Shown piece by piece: positions 7,298 to 12,484 of a stretch of 12,484 bases of DNA. Origin of the DNA: Pseudomonadota bacterium (lineage in GTDB: Bacteria; Pseudomonadota; Gammaproteobacteria; Steroidobacterales; Steroidobacteraceae); NCBI GenBank assembly GCA_021817875.1, contig JAKAFQ010000063.1, positions 1-12,484 on the forward strand, read 5' to 3'. Every line of letters starts with the position of its first letter. The stretch's first letter is position 1. The notes under the pieces are model-generated. The model made no database searches, had not been told where the DNA came from, and saw only the letters and a program-made list of their open reading frames with translations. The position numbers were made by a program, and so were the translations under genes.

Positions 7298-7892
7298 CAC
7301 CAATCCCCTCGTCAGCCGCCTACTGCTGCCGCAGTCCGTACCCGCCCAGGCGGTGCGCAAGGCGGTGGATGCGGGCCAGCTGCTGGTGTCGGATGCCATC
7401 CTTGCGGAGCTCGCCGACGTCCTGTCTCGGCCGAAGTTCGATCCCTATATCAGCCTGGCAGACCGGCAGGAATTCATCCGGGTCCTGAACCGCATCGCCG
7501 AGCGGGTCATCGTCACCGCCCCCATCCAGGCCTGCCGCGACCCGAAAGACGACAAATTTCTCGAGGCGGCGCTGCACGGGCAGGCGAGGGTGATCCTCAC
7601 CGGGGATCGTGACCTGCTTGCGCTGCATCCGTTCCGCGGTATCGATATCCTCTCGTCCGGGTCAACCATGGCGGAGAGCGTGCGCCGTCGCCGTGCCCGC
7701 CCGCATGGTTGTTCACTCGTGTGTGGGCCGAATTCGGCCAACTCCGTCCGGCCACTATCACGTTTGGCCACTATCAGCTTCACCGAGCCCGTCTCGCGCC
7801 GCACTGGATCCACCAGTTCGCGGACGGTGGGCAATGCTGGCGGGCGACGGCGCGCTACATCCTCGCAGGTAGCAGCCGCTCCTGCTGCGTGA
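7266..7892 (+). CDS. PIN-domain toxin with an unusual C-terminal extension
   Basis: A PIN-domain ribonuclease of the group usually called 'putative toxin-antitoxin system toxin component, PIN family'. Active-site acids are visible: Asp11 (VADTNPLVS), Glu48 (LAELADVLSRPKFD), Asp95/Asp96 (CRDPKDDKFLEAAL) and Asp114/Asp116 (TGDRDLLALHPFRGIDIL). The recognisable domain ends at about residue 129, near base 7655, as is normal for a family of roughly 140 residues. The ORF then continues about 78 residues in sequence rich in Arg, Ser and Ala, with no resemblance to the family, to a TGA at 7890. The tail lies over short repeats resembling an IS end, so the original stop was probably lost by insertion or deletion. 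The catalytic domain looks complete. The ATG at 7266 overlaps the antitoxin gene. Confidence 0.82.
   Translation: MPPESERIVADTNPLVSRLLLPQSVPAQAVRKAVDAGQLLVSDAILAELADVLSRPKFDPYISLADRQEFIRVLNRIAERVIVTAPIQACRDPKDDKFLEAALHGQARVILTGDRDLLALHPFRGIDILSSGSTMAESVRRRRARPHGCSLVCGPNSANSVRPLSRLATISFTEPVSRRTGSTSSRTVGNAGGRRRATSSQVAAAPAA
7726..7776. repeat. Clustered GGCCA repeats and a 14-bp palindrome, possible IS-end remnant
   Basis: A perfect 14-bp palindrome (GGCCGAATTCGGCC, 7726-7739) is followed by two copies of GGCCACTATCA at 7750-7760 and 7766-7776, 16 bp apart. Three GGCCA units therefore recur at 14-16 bp steps. Repeated short sites of this kind are typical of the ends of IS21-family elements, which carry several transposase-binding repeats. 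No transposase gene or opposite end is present, so at most a remnant remains. It lies within the abnormal tail of the PIN ORF. Confidence 0.35.
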
Positions 7893-7916
7893 CGTGAATC
7901 TCAGCTCGATCAGCCC

Positions 7917-8222
7917 TCAGGCTGCCAATCGCTTGACCTTTGGGCGCCGATGCTGCCGCACCTGCCACAGATCGTACTGCGCCTGAAGGTTGATCCAGAT
8001 GTCCGGCTCAGTGCCGAAGACGCCAGCCAGACGCGCCGCCATATCCGGCGACACGGGTACACGACCGTTCACGATCGCCGATACGTGCTTGCGACTCACT
8101 CCAAGGGCGTCCGCCGTCTGCGTGATCGTCACCCCGAGCGACTCCATGTACATCTCCTTGAGGATCTCCCCGGGGTGGGCCGGGTTGTGCATCCGGCCCG
8201 AGCTCTCAATGGTAGTCTTCAT
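7917..8222 (-). CDS. higA: HigA-type antitoxin (helix-turn-helix)
   Basis: A 101-residue HigA-family antitoxin. The N-terminal segment [19 protein letters not shown] (12-30) is the family signature. It is followed by a helix-turn-helix ([20 protein letters not shown], about 34-53) and the conserved tail [17 protein letters not shown] (71-87). The C-terminal 15 residues are basic. The gene lies downstream of higB on the minus strand and starts 17 bp inside the end of higB, the usual toxin-first higBA order with translational coupling. HigA binds HigB and represses the operon. It ends 24 bp from the end of the convergent PIN toxin gene. Confidence 0.92.
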   Translation of the reverse strand: MKTTIESSGRMHNPAHPGEILKEMYMESLGVTITQTADALGVSRKHVSAIVNGRVPVSPDMAARLAGVFGTEPDIWINLQAQYDLWQVRQHRRPKVKRLAA

Positions 8223-8475
8223 AATCCACCTCGTACGCGTGCCCGCCGTCGAAACGGAACGTCACGCGGTAATTCTCGTCCACCCAAACGGAATAGCGGT
8301 TGCCATGCAACGGATGGAACCGCATTCCGGGCATCGCCATCTGCGCCGCCTGGGTCGCGGCATTGAGGGCGGTAAGGATCAGATTCAGGCGTTTTGCGTG
8401 CTTGGGTTGCACCTTGCGCGCATTCCCGCTTTCGAAGAGCGCCGCGAGTCCCTTATGCCCGAACGTCTTGATCAC
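8206..8475 (-). CDS. higB: HigB toxin, RelE-like mRNA interferase
   Basis: An 89-residue HigB toxin of the RelE superfamily, which cleaves mRNA on the ribosome. The family pattern runs throughout: [16 protein letters not shown] at the N-terminus, [18 protein letters not shown] in the middle, and FHPL, YRVTFRF and VDYEDYH at the C-terminus. The frame is open further upstream, but homology begins at the GTG at 8475, which encodes the usual MIKxF start. I chose this start for that reason. No Shine-Dalgarno site is visible, and the promoter's predicted start falls at about this codon, so the message may be leaderless. The gene overlaps higA by 17 bp. Confidence 0.9.
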   Translation of the reverse strand: MIKTFGHKGLAALFESGNARKVQPKHAKRLNLILTALNAATQAAQMAMPGMRFHPLHGNRYSVWVDENYRVTFRFDGGHAYEVDYEDYH

Positions 8476-8482
8476 GATGCGT

Positions 8483-8512
8483 AGTGTAACCGAATCGGTG
8501 ACAGCCTCGCAA
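8483..8512 (-). promoter_or_regulatory. Promoter of higBA
   Basis: Reading the minus strand, a -35 box TTGCGA (8507-8512) and a -10 box TACACT (8483-8488) are 18 bp apart. The predicted transcription start lies within a base or two of the higB GTG at 8475. Each box matches the consensus at four of six positions. Confidence 0.45.
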
Positions 8513-8513
8513 C

Positions 8514-8744
8514 CTAATTGGTTACGGATGGATCTTCGGCGAGCCAGGTGCGCAAATCGAACGGTCCAAATGCAAATGCGAAACCGAACGTCCCACCGAT
8601 AAACGGGATTCCAATGGCGGCAATGTTGACGCGTGACGGGCGGTCTGGGAAGTGAGGAGTGCACCACTTTGGTAAGGCCGGACCCGCAGTGAGCGGGTTC
8701 TCAATCAGACCGTCCTCAGACCCTGCGTACGACTTGGAATACAT
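8514..8744 (-). CDS. Short hypothetical ORF upstream of higB
   Basis: A possible 76-residue protein starting at the ATG at 8744 and ending at the TAG just upstream of the higB promoter. Residues 39-64 form a hydrophobic, Gly/Phe-rich stretch (such as IAAIGIPFIGGTFGFAF), and the ends are polar. The frame remains open upstream to 8864. I do not recognise it, there is no clear ribosome site, and another minus-strand frame over the same DNA is also open for a long way. It could equally be the remains of a longer gene or a chance ORF. Confidence 0.25.
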   Translation of the reverse strand: MYSKSYAGSEDGLIENPLTAGPALPKWCTPHFPDRPSRVNIAAIGIPFIGGTFGFAFAFGPFDLRTWLAEDPSVTN

Positions 8745-8929
8745 CGTCAGGTCGCTTTGTGCTTCTCCTCCTGCTCTCGCTGGGCTTGCTATCGGTACGT
8801 GAGCGGCTGTGTTCGGCCAAAGCGGAACGGGTAGCAGGGAGATTCGTCGCAAGAAAGCTGCCATTCAAGGACAGCGAGCAAATAAAATGGCCTCGATTAG
8901 CGCGCGCGTTGGCGATCGCCGACCAATGC
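8745..8929. other. Stretch without a recognised gene
   Basis: Several overlapping frames are open here on both strands, but none has recognisable composition or motifs. The segment separates the divergently transcribed higBA and ArsR operons. Confidence 0.35.
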
Positions 8930-8959
8930 TTGACATGCAAGTGGCGACTTGCCTATACT
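8930..8959 (+). promoter_or_regulatory. Strong promoter of the ArsR-AHSA1 operon
   Basis: A consensus -35 box TTGACA (8930-8935) and a -10 box TATACT (8954-8959) with an 18-bp spacer, placed about 30 bp before the ArsR ATG. The inverted repeats described separately occupy the spacer and the region around the start site, as expected for repression. Confidence 0.8.
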
Positions 8960-8979
8960 TTAGGCAAGTATTCACTTGC
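8937..8979 (+). promoter_or_regulatory. Two copies of an ArsR-type operator, GCAAGT-N4-ACTTGC
   Basis: The same inverted repeat occurs at 8937-8952 (spacer GGCG) and 8964-8979 (spacer ATTC), with centres 27 bp apart. One copy lies between the -35 and -10 boxes and the other just after the -10 box. The inner half-sites also form an 8-bp inverted repeat (ACTTGCCT/AGGCAAGT, 8947-8969) centred on the -10 box. The neighbouring ArsR-type gene is the likely binder. Confidence 0.72.
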
Positions 8980-8988
8980 GTGTAGAAC

Positions 8989-9321
8989 ATGGCAGAACGC
9001 TACGACACCGATGTGCTGTTCAAGGCCCTGGCCGATCCCAGCCGGCGAAAGCTCCTCGATCTCTTGCACGCACACGACGGCCGCACACTCAACGAGCTGA
9101 GCGAACACCTGGACATGACGCGGCAAGGCGTGACGCAGCACCTGGACCTTCTGGAGGCGGCGAACCTTGTCACCACCGTGCGGCGTGGTCGAGAAAAGCT
9201 GCACTTCCTCAATCCGGTACCGCTGCAGGAGATCTATGAGCGCTGGATTGCCAAGTTCGAGAAGCCGCGCCTCAAGGCGCTCTCGGATCTGAAACAACGC
9301 CTGGAGAAAACCAATGGCTAG
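8989..9321 (+). CDS. ArsR-family winged-helix repressor
   Basis: A 110-residue winged-helix regulator of the ArsR/SmtB superfamily. It opens with VLFKALADPSRRKLLDLL (9-26), the standard first helix pair. The recognition-helix region follows (LNELSEHLDMTRQGVTQHLDLLEAANLV, 34-61), then the wing (VRRGREKLHFL). It has no cysteines, so the metal-sensing CxC motif of classic ArsR proteins is absent. It belongs to the group that travels with AHSA1/SRPBCC genes, where the inducer is usually unknown. The start ATG at 8989 fits the family N-terminus, and no strong ribosome site is seen. Its end overlaps the next gene by 8 bp. It probably represses its own operon through the paired operators upstream. 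Confidence 0.92.
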   Translation: MAERYDTDVLFKALADPSRRKLLDLLHAHDGRTLNELSEHLDMTRQGVTQHLDLLEAANLVTTVRRGREKLHFLNPVPLQEIYERWIAKFEKPRLKALSDLKQRLEKTNG

Positions 9322-9772
9322 ATCGACGTTTGTCTACGTGACCTACATTCGTACCACGCCGCAGAAGCTGTGGTCAGCACTGACCAACGACGTGGAGTTC
9401 ATGAAGCAGTACTGGTTCGGCATACACTGCGAGAGCCAGTGGACGGCAGGATCCTCGTGGAAGATGGTGTCCGGCGACGGTCAGATCCTCGACGCCGGCC
9501 AGATCGTCGAGGCCGACCCGCCACGGCGCTTGGTGATCCGCTGGCAGAACCAGTTCAAGCCCGAACTCAAGGCCGAAGGGGACTCGCTTTGCACGATGGA
9601 GCTGGAACCCAGTGGAACGGCGGTCAAGCTCTCCATCACCCACACCATCGAGCGCGAACCCTCGAAGTTCATCGTCGCAGTGTCCGGCGGGTGGCCGCAA
9701 ATCCTGTCCAATCTCAAATCGCTGCTCGAGACTGGTTCCGTTGTCCTGCCAGCGAAGGAGACTCGATCATGA
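9314..9772 (+). CDS. AHSA1/SRPBCC-domain protein 1
   Basis: A 152-residue protein with the AHSA1-like SRPBCC fold, a helix-grip barrel that encloses a hydrophobic ligand pocket. The opening FVYVTYIRTTPQKLWSALTN, the segment GSSWKM..DGQILDAGQIVEADPPRRLVIRW and the C-terminal GGWPQILSNLKSLLETG follow the family pattern. It begins 8 bp inside the ArsR gene and its TGA shares four bases with the next start (ATGA at 9769-9772), so the three genes are translationally coupled. No enzymatic residues can be named. By context it may bind, modify or sequester the small molecule sensed by the repressor, which is inference. Confidence 0.9.
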   Translation: MARSTFVYVTYIRTTPQKLWSALTNDVEFMKQYWFGIHCESQWTAGSSWKMVSGDGQILDAGQIVEADPPRRLVIRWQNQFKPELKAEGDSLCTMELEPSGTAVKLSITHTIEREPSKFIVAVSGGWPQILSNLKSLLETGSVVLPAKETRS

Positions 9773-10503
9773 AGAACGCAAAGGCAATCACGGACGGCGA
9801 GACGGCTCTTGCCACGATCGACATCGCTGTGCCGCCGGAGAGGGCATTCGAAGCCCTCAATTCGGCCGAGGTCGAACACTGGTGGGGCGCTCCTGGGCTC
9901 TACCGCTTCTCTGATTGGCAATCGGAGCTGCGCGTGGGAGGCCGCTGGCAGGTGAATGTGTGTCTTCCAGACGGAGCTGTTCTGCCAGCCTCTGGCGAGT
10001 ATCTGGTCCTGGATGCGCCCCACCGCGTGACGCTCACTCGGCGCTACGAGTGGGATCATCCGACCCTGGGGCGACACGTAACGCGGGTAACCTACCGGTT
10101 CGATCCGATCGAATGCGGGACACGCGTCGCCGTGCGCCAGGACGACTTCGGTTCACGCGAAGCGGCATGCGAGCACGCCGCCGGGTGGGAGCGCACGTTG
10201 AACCTTCTCCATGGGTATTTGAGCCGTGCCGTGGCGACAAGGAGGCACTCGGAAGAATGTCTCCCTGATTTCCCTCGAACGAAGCCGATGGGGTCTTGCG
10301 ATTGCGGCCGCGCTTCGGGTTCTCGAGGCCGGAACTCACTCCTCAGCGGATCCGAATCACGCTTCTCCGAAGCGGACATCACATCGGGCAGCTTCGGGCA
10401 CCGAAGCGGGCGTTTGCTCAGCACCTGTCCATGTACGCTGCATTTGGAATCGATTCGGGCCCCCAGGAAAGTGGGCCGAGGCTTCACGGGCCTAAGTTCT
10501 TGA
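9769..10503 (+). CDS. AHSA1/SRPBCC-domain protein 2 with an unrelated C-terminal run-on
   Basis: Residues 1-152 form a second AHSA1-like SRPBCC domain (ATIDIAVPPERAFEALN, HWWGAPGLYRFSDW, LRVGGRW, ending GWERTLNLLHGYLSR). The domain is complete at about base 10225, but the frame runs on another 92 residues to a TGA at 10501-10503. That tail is rich in Ser, Arg and Gly with scattered cysteines, has no recognisable motif and looks like non-coding DNA read through. It ends three bases before the attR repeat. The normal stop of the gene was probably lost by mutation or by a past rearrangement at the island edge. Expression is coupled to the preceding gene through the ATGA overlap. Confidence 0.85.
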   Translation: MKNAKAITDGETALATIDIAVPPERAFEALNSAEVEHWWGAPGLYRFSDWQSELRVGGRWQVNVCLPDGAVLPASGEYLVLDAPHRVTLTRRYEWDHPTLGRHVTRVTYRFDPIECGTRVAVRQDDFGSREAACEHAAGWERTLNLLHGYLSRAVATRRHSEECLPDFPRTKPMGSCDCGRASGSRGRNSLLSGSESRFSEADITSGSFGHRSGRLLSTCPCTLHLESIRAPRKVGRGFTGLSS

Positions 10504-10506
10504 TTT

Positions 10507-10583
<77 letters not shown>

Positions 10584-10599
10584 AACTCGGTGCGAACCC

Positions 10600-11568
10600 T
10601 CAACTCTTGCGTGCGACCGCAAACCGGGCGAGTTCGCTCAAACCGTGTTTGAACGGGCTCTCGGGTACGGGGGACAGCGCGGCAAGCGCCTGATCCACCT
10701 CGCTTTGGGCTCGGCGCGCAGTGTACGCAAGGCCTCCCAGGCTTGCAACGGTGCGTGTGATCTCGTCGAGCCGGTCGAGTCCGCCGTGCTCGATCGCGTC
10801 TCGGATCATGCCTCGCTGCGCGTCGTCGCCGTGCTGCAGCGCGTGAATCAGCGGCAGCGTCGGCTTGCCCTCGGCGAGGTCGTCGCCGAGGTGCTTGCCG
10901 AGCCGCTCCTCGTCGGCTTCGTAGTCCAGGGTGTCGTCGACCAGCTGGAACGCGGTGCCGATGTGCTTCCCGTAGTTCGCGAGCGCTTGCTCGATCGCGG
11001 CCGGGGCGTCGCTCAGCACCGCACCGATACGGGCGCCGGCCTCGAACAGCCGGGCGGTCTTGCGGTAAATGACGTCGAAATACCGGTTCTCGGTCGTCGT
11101 CGGATCGTGGGCGGTCATCAACTGCAGCACCTCGCCTTCGGCGATCGCGTTGGTCGCGTCCGCGAGGATGTTCATGATCGTCATGCGGTCGAGCTTCACC
11201 ATCATCTGGAACGCGCGCGAGTACAGGAAATCGCCGACCAGGACGCTGGTCGAGTTCCCGAACACCTCGTTCGCGGTCTCGCGTCCGCGGCGCATCGAGG
11301 AGCCGTCGACGACGTCGTCGTGCAGGAGTGTCGCGGTGTGGATGAATTCGATGATCGCGGCTGCCTCGACGTGCCGACCGCGGTCGTGTCCGCACGCGCG
11401 CGCCGCGAGCAGCACGAGCAGTGGACGCAGGCGCTTGCCGCCCGAATGAATGATGTAGGCGGCGACCTGGTTGACCAAGGCTACCGGGCTATGCAGGCGT
11501 TCCGCGACGGTTCGGTCGACGGCGGTGAGGTCCGGTCGGACCAGTTCGCGTATTTCTTCGAGTGTCAT
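10600..11568 (-). CDS. ispB: Octaprenyl-diphosphate synthase
   Basis: A 322-residue trans-long-chain polyprenyl diphosphate synthase. It adds isopentenyl units to farnesyl diphosphate to make the side chain of ubiquinone, in the cytosol. Both aspartate-rich Mg-binding motifs are intact: LLHDDVVD (Asp84, Asp85, Asp88) and QLVDDTLD (Asp211, Asp212, Asp215). GGKRLRPLL (43-51), VGDFLYSRAF and YRKTARLFEAGA are the other family motifs. Length and the N-terminus are typical of proteobacterial IspB, which supports this symbol over shorter farnesyl or geranyl synthases. The start ATG at 11568 lies 24 bp after the stop of the amidase gene on the same strand, so they may be co-transcribed, although the two functions are unrelated. 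Confidence 0.92.
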   Translation of the reverse strand: MTLEEIRELVRPDLTAVDRTVAERLHSPVALVNQVAAYIIHSGGKRLRPLLVLLAARACGHDRGRHVEAAAIIEFIHTATLLHDDVVDGSSMRRGRETANEVFGNSTSVLVGDFLYSRAFQMMVKLDRMTIMNILADATNAIAEGEVLQLMTAHDPTTTENRYFDVIYRKTARLFEAGARIGAVLSDAPAAIEQALANYGKHIGTAFQLVDDTLDYEADEERLGKHLGDDLAEGKPTLPLIHALQHGDDAQRGMIRDAIEHGGLDRLDEITRTVASLGGLAYTARRAQSEVDQALAALSPVPESPFKHGLSELARFAVARKS

Positions 11569-11592
11569 GAAGGTCCAAATCTCGGCGCCATC

Positions 11593-12484
11593 TTACCGAA
11601 AGTCGGTCTCTTGCGCCCCGGCCCAGTGCGGTGGACGCCGACGCGTCCATCCGGTGCTGCGCTCGAGATCGGCTGCGACCGCAAGCAGCACGTGGTCCCG
11701 GTCCTGACGGCCGACGAGCTGCACGCCGATCGGCAGCCCGTCCGCGGACATCGCGACCGGCAGGCTCGCCGCGGGCTGGCCGGTGACGTTGAAGAGTTCC
11801 GAGTAGGGCGCGAACGCATAGGAGCGCGCGACCCAGCGCGCGTAGTCGAATGCCGGGCCGTCCGCGGGGATCGATCCGACCGGCGGCGGGAGCGTTGCGG
11901 TCGAGGGCGTGAGAATGAGGTCGTAGCTCGTGAAGTGCTGCGCAATCGCGAGGCTCACGCCGTGGGCGAGCCGCTTGACCGCGAGGTAATCGAGCGCGCT
12001 CGCGCGCTCCGCACGGTCGATGAGGTGCAGCGTGAGGCGTTCGACCTCGTCGGCCGTCGGCGCGCGCCCGAGCTCCCGGCGTCGGTCCGCGACCGTCATC
12101 GCCGTGTCCATGATCCACAGCAGGCTCCACCCCTCTCCGCTCGTCGCTGCGTGCACCGCTTCGGGGAACGCCGTGTGCTCGACGACGTGCCCCGCCTCCT
12201 CGAGCGCGTGAGCGGTCTCGAGCACCGCACGCTCGATCGCATTGTCAAGCGGTGCGCGGCCCGGGCTTTCGGTCACGCACGCGATGCGCAGGCGGCCGAC
12301 CGGTTTCGCGAGCGCATCGAGATACGAAGCAACCGACGGGGATACCCGGTACGGCGCCCCGGGCTCCGGGCCGGCGGTTGCGTCGAGGAATGCAGCGCTG
12401 TCGCGCACCGTGCGCGACAGCACGTGCTCGGCGTTCAGCCCCGCGCCACCCTCCGCGTGGTAAGGGCCGATCGGGTTCAAGCCG
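11593..12484 (-). CDS. Amidase-signature family protein, C-terminal part (5' end outside window)
   Basis: The last ~297 residues of an amidase-signature hydrolase, open to the window edge. The segments [20 protein letters not shown] and [18 protein letters not shown], then [15 protein letters not shown] and [11 protein letters not shown], are the characteristic C-terminal half of the family. The Ser-cisSer-Lys catalytic triad lies upstream, outside the window, so activity cannot be judged here. The pattern most resembles the NylA-like (6-aminohexanoate cyclic dimer hydrolase) branch, but I cannot separate this from other amidases with confidence, and the substrate is unknown. Confidence 0.88.
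   Translation of the reverse strand, partial: GLNPIGPYHAEGGAGLNAEHVLSRTVRDSAAFLDATAGPEPGAPYRVSPSVASYLDALAKPVGRLRIACVTESPGRAPLDNAIERAVLETAHALEEAGHVVEHTAFPEAVHAATSGEGWSLLWIMDTAMTVADRRRELGRAPTADEVERLTLHLIDRAERASALDYLAVKRLAHGVSLAIAQHFTSYDLILTPSTATLPPPVGSIPADGPAFDYARWVARSYAFAPYSELFNVTGQPAASLPVAMSADGLPIGVQLVGRQDRDHVLLAVAADLERSTGWTRRRPPHWAGAQETDFR

Noticed and set aside
8476..8667. Upstream extension of the higB frame
   Set aside because: Family similarity begins at the GTG at 8475, and the extension covers the promoter.
8680..8700. Hairpin ACCCGC/GCGGGT as a terminator
   Set aside because: The stem is short and neither strand has a T run after it.
9370..9768. Upstream extension of the second AHSA1 frame
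   Set aside because: It lies over the first AHSA1 gene in another frame and has shadow composition; the ATG at 9769 with ATGA coupling is the true start.

Overview
The window reads as chromosome of a GC-rich proteobacterium, most likely a gammaproteobacterium. The basis is codon usage, an octaprenyl-diphosphate synthase gene (ispB) beside a CCA-encoding tRNA-Pro(CGG), and an HD-GYP signalling protein. A 45-bp perfect direct repeat at 1073-1117 and 10507-10551 divides it. The right copy is the 3' part of an intact tRNA-Pro gene, from the anticodon loop to the encoded CCA. The left copy is an orphan remnant of the same tRNA. This is the signature of a tyrosine-recombinase island in the 3' end of a tRNA gene, with a repeat unit of about 9.4 kb.

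Left flank (1-1072): the 3' end of an HD-GYP gene and a short frameshifted membrane-protein relic. Right flank (10584-12484): ispB and the 3' part of an amidase gene, both on the minus strand.

The island carries, left to right: (1) a damaged integrase gene with a frameshift and an in-frame deletion of the segment holding the catalytic lysine; (2) a tightly packed run vapB-vapC-SNF2 helicase-SWIM zinc-finger gene with a clear autoregulatory palindrome over the promoter; (3) a Phd-type antitoxin and PIN toxin pair whose toxin ORF runs into repeat-bearing, IS-end-like DNA; (4) a higB-higA pair on the minus strand; (5) a poorly coding stretch; (6) an ArsR-type repressor gene followed by two overlapping AHSA1/SRPBCC genes, behind a strong promoter with two copies of GCAAGT-N4-ACTTGC.

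Three toxin-antitoxin modules of different families lie within about 6 kb. The SNF2/SWIM pair sits between two of them and begins 10 nt after vapC, so it may be read from the VapBC-controlled promoter. My inference is a small immobilised island kept by addiction modules, whose main cargo is a two-gene nucleic-acid remodelling module and a candidate for an uncharacterised defence or maintenance system. No function is shown by the sequence itself.
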